Below, in pieces: positions 1 to 31,600 of a stretch of DNA of 64,000 nucleotides. Position numbers and translations under genes: made by a program. A model generated the notes under the pieces. It saw only the letters and a program-made list of their open reading frames with translations. It did not search any database and was not told the origin of the DNA. The number at the start of each line of letters is the position of its first letter. Within the stretch, counting starts at the first letter, position 1. Source of the stretch: Camarhynchus parvulus (Eukaryota; Chordata; Aves; Passeriformes; Thraupidae); assembly GCF_901933205.1 (NCBI RefSeq), contig NC_044576.1:6543024-6607023 (forward strand). Direction: 5' to 3'.

Positions 1-3000
1 TGATTAACAAAGAAGAGAATGCATAAGAAATGTCACATAAAGTTCAAGAAGCAAGAGCCTGATTCTATCTTTTGGAAAGAGAACAAGTACAGAAAGTGAA
101 TTCAACAGCTCTCTGTGCTAGAAGGTCACTAGTGTCTGGAATATTCTGTGTTTGTAGCTCTAGTGAAGCTCGACAAACATTTTCCCCACAGAAATGAACA
201 AAAGTTGTGAGAATGCCTTATTTGGTGGTGATTGTTGTTATTCTTTCAGTACTGTTGGGAGCACTGCCTAGGAAGAGCATACAGTGTCAACACCTCTTTC
301 ATGTGTGTGTACAGTCACTAACAACCTCTGCAAAACTATCAGTAGTTTAATACTGCACAAGCATCTTAATTACATAAGAGTAAAATCAGGCATTTAATGG
401 AGTTTATCATGAAAGCTGGTTGAGTCAGACTTTTCCAGGGACCCATCTTCCTTTAAGCTTTGAGTTTTATATGTTATCCCTGATACTCTTGGGCAGGACA
501 GTCATTAAGGATTCAGCTGCAGCTTTACCCCAGTTATGTTAATCCAAATACCAAAGAAGGAATCAGAGCACCTGATGCTCTAGCTACACTGATGCATCAT
601 GTGATGCAGTAGCAGGGGATCTGTGAATGAAAAAATTGGTGCTGAGGACCCAATGTCCACACTGCACACAGCTCAGGGACAAAGGGCAGTACTTCAGACT
701 ACCTTTAATCTGGTCCCATGGACTGAATGCTTATCACTGGTAGGTGGCACACCTTCCCTGTCAAAATTCAATTTATGCACTCTGGCTGCACCTAATGTGA
801 ACCAAACCATGGAATATTTGATTCAAAAATGTATTCTTGAGCTGAATTAACATGCTGTTAGCAGTGCACCCTTATTCAGCTCTTGCAGCATAATTTTCTG
901 TTGCAGAAGGAGGACTGATCTGAGGCCTTTGTGCATTTTATGGGTGGCTGCTTTAAAAAGTGCTAGCTGTTTGGTGATGGTTATCACCATCAATGGGTAT
1001 TGTCCATTCTTCAGGTACTTGGTTCTCAGCCACTTTTATTCACGTCAGCCACAGTTAATTTCAGTTTGTGATGATATGACAGATTATGACCCACAGCAAT
1101 GCCAGATCTTGGTCACTGCCTAGTCCCTTGTGTCTGCTGTGATTATCTCTGGTGAGTGGAATGAACAGTCAGTGGTAGCCAGGTATATCTGGAATCCTCA
1201 CAAGATGCATAGGCAAAGCTGAAGGGCCAGCCTTAAACCAGTCATGTGCCAGCTCTAGGGATGTTTCCCCCTTTCAAGGAGTAGGCCCACTATGGGCACT
1301 GTTTTCCACATCTCTGTGCACACCAAGAAAGAAGAAGCAAAAGGAGGCACAAGGGACTGCCTTGTGTAGTGGCTTGTTCTTGGAGTAGATTCTGGAAAAT
1401 TGGTGAAGAGAGGAGTGGCAGTGCTGCAGGCTCTGCCACCATGTAAAAACCACTCATCCCAGATTCCCACACATGAGGTTTCCAAGTGGTTAAATGTCCT
1501 TCACCTGCCATGTGGGTTAATTTCTAGGGCGATGATCTCGTCTCAGAGGATATCCCAAGGTATGTCACAGGTCAAAATAATATGTAAGCTGCTCAGTGTA
1601 ATCAGCTTGTTGATTTCTGCCCTTCAGGTCTTCCTGAAGAACTTGTCAGATACTTGATGTAGCTCAAGTCTAATACTGAACTCTCATTTGGGTCTCTATT
1701 TGGTCTGATAGACTGAGTGTGTATAACACAAAAACAAGTCCTTGTGAGGTGCAATTTTTTTTTAAATTTTTTTTTTGAGGAGGCTCAGAAGAACCTGTTA
1801 TTGTACATAAAATTGAATGTTTTCATTCTCAGCTATTGAGCTGTCTGCCCTCAGCAGAGGGCAGTCTGTTTTACACATTGATTTGTGGGAAGAATTTGTG
1901 TTTTACTAGTATCTCTGATTTTTGGGCTTCTGAGGAAATGCTCATTCTTACTGATCAGAAGTTTTTGTGTCATTACAGAGGTAGGTTGGACTTGACAAAG
2001 GATCCTAATAATTAACAGAAATAAACAAATCTGGAGTCATGCAGGCAGAGAAAGAGCAGAGTGCCAGGCATCTGATGCAGCAAACCAGGAATTATTATTC
2101 TCTGTCTCTACAATTTCTGTGAGGGTTGTGGTGATCATTTTATTGAGAAGTTTTCTAGCAAACTTAGAGACATCTGTTCTGTCTTCAACTTTATATCACC
2201 ATTAAGGGCTGCTCCTTTCATTTCTGTGTGAAGCCATGGTCAATTTTTCCCTCCCTTTAAAACTTGAGGGACAGAGTGGGGATTATGGCAGCTGAATGGA
2301 AGCTTCTGACAACTTCTGTATTTACAAAGTAAGAGGTAGCATCCAGAAATGAATCTGATGCTTATTGATCAAAAGCTGACATGAAAGAAGCTGGTTCAGG
2401 CAAGCCAAATGGAGTCTCTGTTGATGACAGTCTCAGTGTTGAACTTCTCCAGCTGTATCAAATTTTAGCAGCATTCTGAGGGATTTATTTCTTTGTTGAT
2501 ACTGGCCCTAAACTATCCCAGGACAGAAGAAAAAGGGTAGAACCAGGTTCTGTCAGTGTGGAAGATAAAGGTGTTTCTGTTGACCTGCACTCTTGTGGGC
2601 AGCAACAGCCAGGGTTATCTCATTTATCACCTTGTGCAGTGAAACATTTCCATCAGCTGCCCTTCTCTTCCTACCCATGGGAGAGCCCAGGGTCTCACAT
2701 TTGCAATCAGGTCAGCTTTAGAATATAAGGGTTTTTCTCCTTCCCCAGTCATTGGTATATCTGTTGTTTTCTTCTGCTGATGGACCAGGTAGGGCAAGTA
2801 GGTGATAAATTCCAGAGTTAATATTGAATTCCTTCCTTCTGAGGTAGTCTCTTCAGTCTTTCCATGTAAACTGCCAGAACTTTAAATAATGGCAAAAGGG
2901 TAATGCTGCTTCATCCTGGACAGGAATCCAGCCTGATATGCATCATGCTCACCTTTGTCCCCTGGTGACCTAGTGATCTGATCCCACCTTGAGTCTTACT

Positions 3001-6000
3001 ACCCTTTGTGACCAGCTAGTTCTTTGATGCTGACCAGAAATAGTTTTCCTTTTGAAACTAGTCTCCCCTACAGGCCTCATAGGATTTAATAAAATATTAA
3101 TATTAATGTACCCCTTGTAAAAAATGTTTTGTGATGCTCTTTCAGCTCCTGGTATTTTATCTAGTACCTGATCCCATGATGTGATTAACTTCACAAATAT
3201 ACTTGGTGGAGCCCTAAATTCATTGATTAAATTGAGCCAAACCACAAAACAGCCTTTTGGCCCTTAACCTTTCCCCAAATCAGAGCTGTCTGTGAATTCT
3301 ACGCTCTTACACAGGTGAACACTGAGTTCCCCCTGCTTTGTCCCCTGGCACATCTGTGTTAATCCACCAAAGATTCTGAAACACCACATGGTGGGTTATA
3401 TATTGAGAATGAACATCTCACATGCTTCTTCTGGCTCATGTGCTTGTTGGTCCCTGCCAGCGTGCTGGTGCCTTGGGATTCTGCACTGCAAGGTAGTGAT
3501 TTCAGTGCCTGAAGGACTTGGCATTTTGTATCTCCTTTTCCAGTTTCCATGGTTGCAAGCAGTAATTTTGCAACTTGGGGATGGAGGCAGAAGTGTTGCA
3601 CAGTCTTGTAAATTTTTTTATATTCTTTCTGACATGTTATTGCCTAATGGCTCTCTGAAAGAGTCACTCCAAAGCTATACTAAAAAATACATCTCCAGAA
3701 TAGATTGAAATATAGAGGAGCTACAAATGCACTTCTTATATTTTCAGGGAAGTGTGTTTTTTGGGGATAATTGTTGATGATCTTCTTGCCTTACTGGTAG
3801 CCTGAGTTTTTCAGATAATTCCAATGCCCGCCATTCATATTAAGTCATGTTAGACTTTGGTGTCTCTTTCCATTAGATTTCTTTAGTAAAATTGTGACAT
3901 TTTAATTGTGGTTGGCACCCCTTTGTTTGAAGGAGTTCCTGGTTTGCATCTTTGGTCAAATTACTTGACACAGGTTGAAATTACTAATTTTTTTTTTCCG
4001 TGGAATAGCTTGAAGAAAAACTCCACTGAGCAGGCAAGGTTCTTACATGCTGTCATTCTGAGCTGTCATCTGAAGAGTTTGGTCTTAGCACAAGAGCTAA
4101 GTAAAATGCTTGCTTTCAGGGGTCCTATAAGTACACAGCTAAGAAGTGAATGGCTGCAGGATTACCCCATCATCACTGATTAATGTAGACACTCTTTGTG
4201 ATTTGTTTGTGCTGAAGAGAAAAGGGTTGGATAATTAGCTACTGTTCTTTGAAAAAAAAAATCTTGGTTCTGTTTTGTATATGCTAAGTGAGGATTTTAG
4301 ACATCAGGACATTTCAAAGTGGGCATAGAGATCTACAGGGGTGGATTCCTGATCCTCCACAGGCAACTCAGTATTGGGTTTGGATCTTCATCCACCTTGT
4401 TTCTAGCACAGAAAAATGCAATCATAGCTTTATATATTAAGCTGCATTCTTAAAACAAGTTCATGGTTATGATCTGAACAAGTTCATGGTTATCTATTGT
4501 ATATTAATACACCTACACAGAGAGTTAGAGGGATTGTGTGTGTCTGTTGTGTTTAATCTGTGTACCAGTGGACTCGATAATCAGGTGATGTGCTTCATCT
4601 ACAGATATTTTGGAAAATTTCATCAGAAAGGGAGTGTTTCATTATTGAGGCTGAGCAACTCGCGTGCTATTGCAACCACAACTGTTTTATGGTGATTATA
4701 ATAACAACTCATCTAGCAATGAGGAAAAACTAAATGAAAAACCAAGCACCCCACAGCAACTGGAGGTGAGGCAACAGAAGAAGAAATTGGCAACCATAAC
4801 CATCTGCAAGTTGTGGTTCAAAACAGTAGCCTTATATTTCTTTGGAAATAAATCAGCTTTATTTGGAATATTTCTTAACTGCTAATCAAGTGAATGAATT
4901 AAATGGCTTTATGTTAGATCTTGAGTCTGCTCACATCTCCTGCTTTTTTGGCTGCCTCTGACTTCTCTTCATCTGCAAACAATCACAGGTGACAATGTAA
5001 AAATAGAACATCCTAAGAGATTTTTGAGATCCTGTGTTATTCTTACGGGTATCTTTTTCCATTTCCATCCATCTGCTCATCTTTCTTTAGAACTGGTTTA
5101 AGCAGCTGAATTTTATGCTCCTTTCTTTTGGAAACGGTGATTTCTGATCAGACCTTTTCTCTGGTAGGTTCCTTGCTGCCCTCATTTGATGGCTTTTCTG
5201 TCTTTCTCTGGCTTTTTTGTCAGTGCCCTTTCTGGGACTGGTCACACTTCCAGTAACTTTCCTCATAGTTTTACCCTGCTTTGTTTCGCTGGTAAACTAA
5301 GCTGTTTCTGGTTGTAGGTTGGTTTTAGCAAGTTTTTTCGTTGATCTTAGAATGTTATGCCTTTATCTAAATCTTTATATATGCTGCTTTGTTCTTGTCT
5401 AACCAGTTCAGTTTCAGTTCCAGTTGGTCTTCCTAGATATTACCAGACTTTCAGAGCTCAAATCTAGTTGTCTTTTTTTTTAAATTTTAGTTTTGTAAAT
5501 ACATGTTCTACATTTTTAATCAGTGTGATTATATAATAGGTTTAGCACCAGCTTAACCTAGAGGCTGCCTTAAAAAAACTAACTGTGGCTGTATTCTTTA
5601 GATCTTGCATGTATTCCTGGCTTTAATCATTCCAGTAGCCAGAAGGCATCTGGCTACATTTGTAAGCATTTAATCAACTTGTTTTGCTAATTGTTTATAC
5701 TGGAATTTGTTGTTAGCATCTGGTTTTACTTGAGGTGTCTAAATATCTGTCCGGGCTTCTGTCTGTCAGTCTCTTCAGGAGCTATTTCTGCTTTAATCCC
5801 TTCCTGAAAACTCGTGAACAATATTAAAGTGATCTGGATTTTTAACTCATAGTTACATTATAGATACTGGAGGATATTTAAGAACTTTCCTTAACACAGC
5901 CACAGAGCTCTACTTTTGTTTTTATTGCCAGTTTATTTTAATCTCTGTCCTGTGCAGTATTGAATCATGCTAAAAATATCTTCATTAGATTGCCATTGAT

Positions 6001-8798
6001 CTACAGCAGGGCATTCAGGCATGCTGTGTCTGAGTCCTGTGATAACTTTGCTTTAATTAAGTTATGAAGTATATTGGAAAATTAAAACCCTAGTAATTTT
6101 TAAATTTTTTTCACGCGTTCCTTTTCTAGGATTCGCAGACAGTTGCAGTGATTTATCTAGTTACTTTTATTTAGATTTGCCTGTTAATTTTAAGCTGGCT
6201 TTGTTATCCTCTTGGAAATTTTGTAAGATTCTAGACCTTGTACTTAATACATATTTTGTGACTGACTGAAGCACATTTTATGCAGAACTACCATTTAAGA
6301 ACTTTGGAAGAATTTTTAAATCAAATTGTTGTATAATACGACAGCTAATCTGTGTAACAGCTTTTTAATGGAATATTGGGTCAGAAGAAAAATTGATTTG
6401 GCATCTCTTCTTGGTAGTTTAAAACCAACCAGACACACTGGCTAGCCATGCTCCTTCATTTTGCTTTCTAGCCTTGTAAACATTTCCACATTCCATCTGT
6501 GATGTCTAGTCCATGCATGAATAAAATATGAAGTAATTTAATACCCCCACATAATATGTCAAGGGGGTTGCTGTTTATTCTCAGACTTGAAACTTTTTAA
6601 GATCACGTGCCGAAAGCTCTTGGGGTTTTGCTACTCATTTGGGGCCCTGCCTGTGAGGCTGTGGTGTATGAACATGCCATGTTCTCTGTAGTGTGGAGGA
6701 AAAAAAGGCATTTTTTTGTACTTTTATTTGTATTGTGACTGAGGAGGAACAAGGATGCTGAGGAGGAGCAAGGGATTAGCTCTTCCTGTGTTTGGAATCA
6801 CAGAGAGGGTACAGAGCCCGTGGCCATGCCAGGACCAGCCTCATGGGAGCTTCCATCCAGCAGGCAGCTGGGGCTGGATCACAGAATGGAGCTGTAAGCC
6901 TCTGGAGTGCTCTACCTCCAGATCAGTAACCTCTCAGGATGCAGGTTACAAGCCAGGTGAAGGGATGAAGGCTGTCTCTAACAGCTTTGTTTCCTCACCA
7001 GCCCAAACCCCGGTGCTGGAGTCACAAGGCGCTGAGGGCTCGCGTGTGCCCAACGCTCTGTGTGTGTTTGTGTGTGTTCAAAGAGTGTTCTCTGCTCTGC
7101 ATCTGCATTTTGCAGAGCTCTGCTTGTGCAACCATGCACTTGGGCCAGGGTGCCAAGTGTCTGGGCCCACGTTTCAGTCTCGGGTTGGAGAACTTCAAAA
7201 TGTATTCTCATTTTGAGAGTCTGTGCTGCAGCATTTCCAGAAGCATTCAGTGTCTGTGGAAACATCAGTGTGACACGGTAGTGGCAAAAATCACTCTTGC
7301 ACCTTGTCTGCGTTGTCTCTAACTCCTCCCTCCACACATGAATAAAGATTACAAATGTGCCTTAGTCATTATAGTTATTAGCATACAATAGTCAAATTTT
7401 ATCTAAATGGGTCACCTTGAGTTTTAACAAAGACTTTTGTTTCTTGGTGTACATCAGTTTAAATAATGAAAAAGAATACAGTTAAAATCAGTGTTTGACT
7501 AGTAGTTACTAAACATGATTTTTGCTTAAATAAGAACATAGTGCTTCTGACAGTGAAAAATGGGCACCTAAATAGCTTGAACCTGTTATTTTTAACAGCC
7601 TGACAGCTAATATATAGTCTATATCTAAGTGTGAATGAGATGTGAATATTAAAAAAGGTATTAAAACAAGTCTTTCTTTATCTGTAGTGCTTTCTTCTCA
7701 GAAAAGAGGAGACCATCACTCCAGATGATGACCTGTGTTTTGTCAATTAAATTGCTGTAGGTTCCTTGCTGAAATAATTATTAGGCAAGCCTTCCTGAAA
7801 AGGTTTGTGACTTGCATTTTCCCTGTACTCCCTCCTTGATTACAATTCCCTGGCAGAGTCCAGATTGCTCAGCAGGCTGCTAGACATTAGAAAATCAAAT
7901 TCAGATATATCAAACTATGATCTCACATATGAAAATGACAGACTGTAGTAAACATGCATGAGTTGGTTTTAGTCTTTCAAATATCCATTTCTTACAGCTT
8001 GCCTTTGTATCCAGGCATTTGTTCAATATACTGCCATAGAATATTTAAGGAAATAGTTTCAATATTAACTTTCCATGGGGACAGTATCTTAAAAAAACTT
8101 CTTCTCTTCACTTTCCATTTCACATCAAAAAGAATTTCTAGGTATAGATAAGTATATTTGCAAGTTCCTGATTGGCTCTTTAGTTTCATTTCAGTCCATG
8201 ATCTGTACAAACTTCTCCTTGGACCATGAAGAGTGTGTGATACTTGCAGGGTGTAGTGGGAATTGTGGTTTTGTAGCAAACAGTCTCTGGAGTTGTCCTA
8301 CAAGTGAGTTTTATTGTGTGCTAAAGGCATCTGTGTGACTTGCTGTTAGCAGTATTGTCCGGACAGCCCTAAATCAAATCCTGAATGGGCAGGACTGTGG
8401 AAGGCAGGTTCATACTGGTATCCTTCAGGTTAAACCCACTGATGTCCAGGCTTTTTTTCCTCCTGGCATAAAAAGTATTAGCAAGAGGTAAGTTTATACT
8501 AGCTGTCCTTGTTTCACCAAGATCTATCTTCTGCAAACAGGCTTGTGTTTACAGAAACCAAAGTGAAAATAGCATGTGAGCAGCATAAAGCCACTGCGGT
8601 CCAAATAGTTGTATATTTGCATAACTGAGCAGTATTTAAAGGACTGGCTGGCCTACTTTGGGACTGTTCACTACACACTTTTCTTTAAGAGTTTGTTGTC
8701 TCCAGGCATCTCTCAAGAAGAGGAAGTAAAAGGCTCTGATTCTAAACTGCACTGTTTTCACACAGAAGTAGAAAACTATTTTAACTGTGTTGTTCCAG
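1..8798 (+). other. Upstream intron or 5' flank of RHOBTB1, no coding exon seen
   Basis: No open frame here resembles a known protein. Because coding exon 1 opens with a splice acceptor at 8797-8798, part or all of this stretch is probably intron leading from one or more non-coding 5' exons. I could not identify those exons, and no CpG island is visible. Small features are homopolymer T runs (for example near 1757-1776), a repeated 18-mer around 4457-4495, and a slightly GC-richer patch at about 6750-7200. Confidence 0.55.
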
Positions 8799-8808
8799 TT
8801 TTTGATAA

Positions 8809-26474
<17,666 letters not shown>

Positions 26475-28600
26475 ACAAAGCAAATAAGTGGAAATCCATA
26501 GCCAGAAGTTACTCTTATTGTTAGAAATAAGATAAAGTTCAGGTTTTCAGGAAACTGTGTTCCACTTGTGCATTTATTACTTCTAGGGTCAAAAGCACAA
26601 GCTCACTGAAAATGAGCCTGGAACAGCTCCTTGAAGTCATATGTATATTTTTGACTGGTAAGCAGATAAATGTCAACCATTATTACATTACTTTTTATAC
26701 AAAAAAACCAAATCCAGCATTAATGTTTCAATCTCCAGGTGGGAAATATTTTTATACTGTCTGGTGTATTTTGTTCAGATAAAATTCTGGATACTGTTTT
26801 GTTTTACAGACCACAAAATAACCATGTAGCAGCTTTGTAATTAGATTTTAACTATTTTTACTATGCGAGTACAGTGAAATAGACAGTCTTCAGTCATAAG
26901 AGACTGCTTTTAGAGTATCTCATAAAAAGTCATCTTAGGAAAAAATCTAGCTGTCTACTATAGGTTGTCTTTTTCAAACTAAGTACTGTGCACTGGTAAT
27001 ATAATTAGATGGTTATTTCCCCTTTCTAAAGCAAAGGGTTAGAATAAGATCCAATAACTGCAAGATATAGAGTGCTTGATCTTTGCTCAGCTGAATAATA
27101 GACAGTATAATTACCTGTTCAACTGCAGGCAAATGTATTTCTAATATTTGCCATGTAAGTGCAAATAATTATGACTATGTGGGCCATGTGAAATCTAGTG
27201 ATTCTAAGTATTCAGAGGTTTTATATGTCTAGATCAAAGAGGATATTTCTAAAATCATTTAGAAGGGCTTATTAATTTATGTCCTTATACAAGTATGGAT
27301 CTGAATGCAAAAAGCAGTTACACTGCTTGCATTTGAATTACTGCATGGCAGTTACCTTGTTCTGCAGGATCTTCACCATGCAGCCATTCCTCATGCTGAA
27401 TTCCTTTTTGCTTCAGTGCAAGCAAATGAAAGGGCTGCACAAACAAGTAGATCTAGTTATCTAGTGTTCCAGCATTTTGTAAGTGAAGAAGGGTCTTCAC
27501 ACGCAAGATTACTTCAGTTTGATCCAAATTATTTTATAGCTTTCCCAGGTAGAACTGAGAGTTTTAGGTTATTTTTAAATAGGTGATATATTTCCTGTGG
27601 AAGTAGATGTTCCCAGAATGCTGGGGGCAGACTGATGGCAGAAAGGCAGGAGTTCTGCACAAGTGGTGCAGGACAAGCAAAAGCTTCCAGTGTTTCCAAA
27701 TAGCCTGTGGGTTTATGACTTTTTATCAACCATTACTCTAAAGCTGCAGTGTTACGCTAGATTATATAAGGATGAGAGCATTTTTTAAAAGACCAAAACT
27801 AAAATACATAGACTGTAGAACGTACACATGCAATCCTGTGCAGTGTCTCAGGCACCACTCTGTAACCAAGGTAGTATTGTGTATTAGGTTTGTTAATACT
27901 GTTCTGTGCTGGCAGCTCAGCACACCAGTGTGAAAAGCTGTTTGTTTGTTTGTGGTTTTTTCTTTGTATCCAAAGGCAAGGCAGTACAGTCACCCCCCAG
28001 CACTGTAAGTCAGGAAAGGCTTTGGCCTGAAAGCCATAAACACCTCGACATATTTGCATTCTGCAAGGACTCATTGCCAGGCTGAGGCTGCCACAGCTGG
28101 GTGGTGGGAGCCACCAGCATGGAGGAGAGGCTGCTCTACAAACCTGTATGAGGAGAGCAAGGGAGAGATTCCTACCCCTCTGAGATCCATCACCACGTGG
28201 TGATAAAGAAGGGCTATAAACGATGGTTGCAAATATGTCTCCTTAATTCTGGGTCAGTGGCAAAGTGGACAAGAACATGGAATGAGAGAAGGTATGTCAA
28301 GACAGAAAAATAGCTGTTGTCATAAAATGTTAACCAGTCACATTTTAAGTAAGTATTGCTACTAGGTTTTACACAACCAAAGCTACTGTATGATTGTAAT
28401 CTTGCCAAACTGTAATGGATATATAAATGAACCTGAGGTATATGCAATAATATCCAGTTATTCTAGTTATCAGCTACTATAACCAAGTGGCTGGTTCATT
28501 TGGTTAATGCTGTCTATGGCCTTTAATCTTGGTGGTTATTTTGTGTTTTTTATTTTGGAAAAAAAAATAAATAAAACTGTTTAGTTACAAATTGTCTCCT
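26475..28600 (+). other. RHOBTB1: RHOBTB1 3' untranslated region
   Basis: This A/T-rich stretch has no sustained reading frame and starts right after the RHOBTB1 stop. I found no AATAAA between the stop and 28,566, so the simplest 3' UTR runs about 2.1 kb to the paired signals at 28,566-28,575. The true cleavage site is inferred. Confidence 0.65.
28566..28575 (+). terminator. Polyadenylation signals for RHOBTB1 (two overlapping AATAAA)
   Basis: AATAAATAAA gives two overlapping canonical hexamers (28566-28571 and 28570-28575). The T/G-rich sequence needed for cleavage follows within about 60 bases. They are the first canonical signals after the stop codon. Confidence 0.65.
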
Positions 28601-31600
28601 AGCTCTTTGAAGAAACTTCCTTAATTTTGCCTTGCATCCTTCCCTTTTTAATGCTGCTTGTAAGCATTCAGTTGTGCTGTCATTCATTGAATTTTACTGA
28701 AATTTTGCATATTTGCATAGCACATTAGGATTTGTGGTTGGGAATGTCACAAGGAAATCCTACAGTTTACATATGATATTGGAAGGTTGGTGCTTGTCAC
28801 TTACTGTTAAACTGCACAGCAAAAGAAAAACAAACCTCTTGCCACTTTTCCCCATGGTGTCTAATATTTAATTAGCATGATATTACCCAAGGGACATGAA
28901 ACTAATTGGTCATGACAGACACAGGGAGGAAAAATGTAGGTAAACAGCAGGATGTCTGTAAGGTTTTCGGTATGCTCTAAAATATGTACAAACACTGTTT
29001 TCCCCACTTTCTCACTGCCTTAGTTGTCAACCATCTTACAGAATTCCTCATTACCTATTAGCAAACCCTCAGCTTCCTGCATACAGCTTATTTAATTGAT
29101 AGATGTGTAAAGCTGGTACTTTTCTAGACAATTTTTGCAAAGAATAGACAATATCATGCAAAAAATGCCATGTTAAGAGCTTTGAAAAAAAATCACAAAG
29201 CAATGCCAATGACATTGAAAGTAAGTACATTCAGCACAGTGTTTGCTTTTCAAGTGCTAATTTATGAAAATGTTACATATCTAATTTACTTTTGGAAGCA
29301 AAATTTTATTTCTTTGAACTTACCATTAGTAAAAGGTAATGGGCTCAAAAGAAAGAGTGGTGATGTCAGGTGTAAAAATGTTTCTCTTGTTTATGATAAA
29401 AGCAGTAGCATGGGAGGAAGGAGCAAATCAGAAGCATTGCTCTCCAGGGTATTCTGCTTGAAATATTAAGGCCAATATTAAGAAGTCTTTGTTTCTGGGG
29501 AGTCTCATTCATCTTACCTCTTAGAAACAATGTTTTCCTATTTGTTCTTTAAGACAGAATTTCTGACAGCAAGTTTTTCTGCACCACAACAGAAAAGTTT
29601 CTATGGCTTCCTACCTGCAAGTAGCCCACCAAAGCCAGAAATAGCCAGGTGTTGTGTAAGATGGGAGTGGCCAGACTTCAGCCACAACTCCCTGATTTCA
29701 TTCACTGAAGATCTTCACAGTCCTTTAGTCAGATCAGGCCTCAAAGTGAGCAAAGGTAAGCTAGACAACACTGAAAATATGTTAACATTTGTTATGTTAA
29801 GAAGGGTTGCCTAGTAGAAGAGAGTAATCTGGAAATCCTTCTGAGCACTGAAAGCAGGGTTCTAACAGAGGGAGTAAGGAAAAGCAGCACAGTGATTTAT
29901 TGCCCTAATTCTTCAGCAGCTTGCCTACAGATAGCCCTCAAGAACAGCTTATGCCTAGAAGTGTTTGATTTGTAAAATTGGGGGATTTCTTTCTTCCATG
30001 TTCAAATAACAAGCACTGATAGAGCAACTGAAGGCATTTGGAAATCCTTCTCTCAGGGTCAGGTCTCTCATCCTCTGGACAAAGAGGTTTAGATAAAGAT
30101 CTAATGTACTAAATAGGATTAATTTTGGTACGCAAACTCCAGGATGGTGACATATTTCAATTCTTACAGACTTTAATCCTAGAGTCTGGTGAAGAGATTT
30201 GCTTTGTCAGATGAAACTACAGTTTTGTCCCTATTCTGTCCCTTTTTTTTAATCACAGTATTGCTACTCTTGTCACTGGATAGGCCAGCATTTATTTACT
30301 CTGGGTTGGATAACAAAGTACGTACTATGCAGTGAGATGTCTTTAAGGGGGATGCTTGCCACTCCTGAATCCCCTTAGATTTTTGGTCTATTAAAATGAT
30401 CTAACAGCATTTGCATGAGTTTACTTCTCCTGCAGGCAAGATTCCCATTGAAATGGATGAGATACTACACACAGACACTTGGGGCTTTGAGGTGCTGCCT
30501 AATGAATTTCCATGTTATCGCTTGCCTGTGTTCCAAATCTCCCAAAGAAGTTAGCTCTGTGTACTGCATGCTGGATAAGACAGTGTGTTACCAGTGATAA
30601 TCCCCATCCTGAAGGCTCTACAAAAGAATAATTCATTGTCAGTTAACTTATGCCTTTGCCTTTAGCTAAGAGAACACAACCCATGTCATGGATTCACTTT
30701 GCACTAGCAGCCAGAGTAGTGAGACTATTGTATATTTATATATGCAAACTAAATCCCTCACTGCTGCTTACATAAAAACCTTGATTTCTGGTATAAATAT
30801 GAAAAGCTTTTGGATCAGGGCTGTAGGAGGCTAAGATGGAAATTTGAACATTAGAAGATTCAAGAATGCTTATGCTAATGTATCCCAGCTCTAGAGAAAA
30901 TCAAACTGAAAAGGTAAAGCTGTAAAATTCAGGGCGAGCCTAGCATGGGACAACAGACTTGTGATGGCTCCTTTATAATTGTTCAGCCTCACCAGCTGTT
31001 TTGTAAGCAGGCCACATATCTACAAGATCTCACTAGGATGTTCTGCAGGAACAAACATTCCCAAGAGGGAATGTCCTGCATCCCACCCCCGCAGCATGGG
31101 GGGAACAGGTTACAGTGAAAACATTACAGTACATTGCTAGCTCATCTCAAGTCCTTTCCTGTACACTGGTACTTCACAGTCTGTCCTTTGGCCTGCAGAG
31201 ATGTCCAGTACCACCTCCTGGACATCATATATCTGTTTTGTATATGTTGTGGCTGTGTATGTTTTTGTGCCATCTTGAAGGATATTCCAGAGCACCAAGG
31301 ACCTTACCCCAACACAGGAAGTCTCTCCAGCCAGTTTCCTTCCAAGTGGCAGCAGATACTGGAACCAAGCTCTGTGGCAGCCAGGTATTGGCCTGTTTAG
31401 GGATTTCAAGATAAAAGTAATATAAATTAACAAATTTGCAAAACCACTCAAAGACTGAGTGACTGAACAGAGGCATGAGCTGTGTGCCTGCATGGACAGG
31501 AGTATTTCAGGTACCATCTGAAGATACTAAACTGGGAGGGGGATATGCCCTGGAGATAGCAGCTCTGATTTTCAGCTTTTAAGAAAAGGAGCCTTCACCA

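Noticed and set aside
31115..31517. Cluster of 88-126 codon frames on both strands
   Set aside because: No homology, splice context or conserved motif that I recognise; frames of this length are expected by chance in 64 kb.
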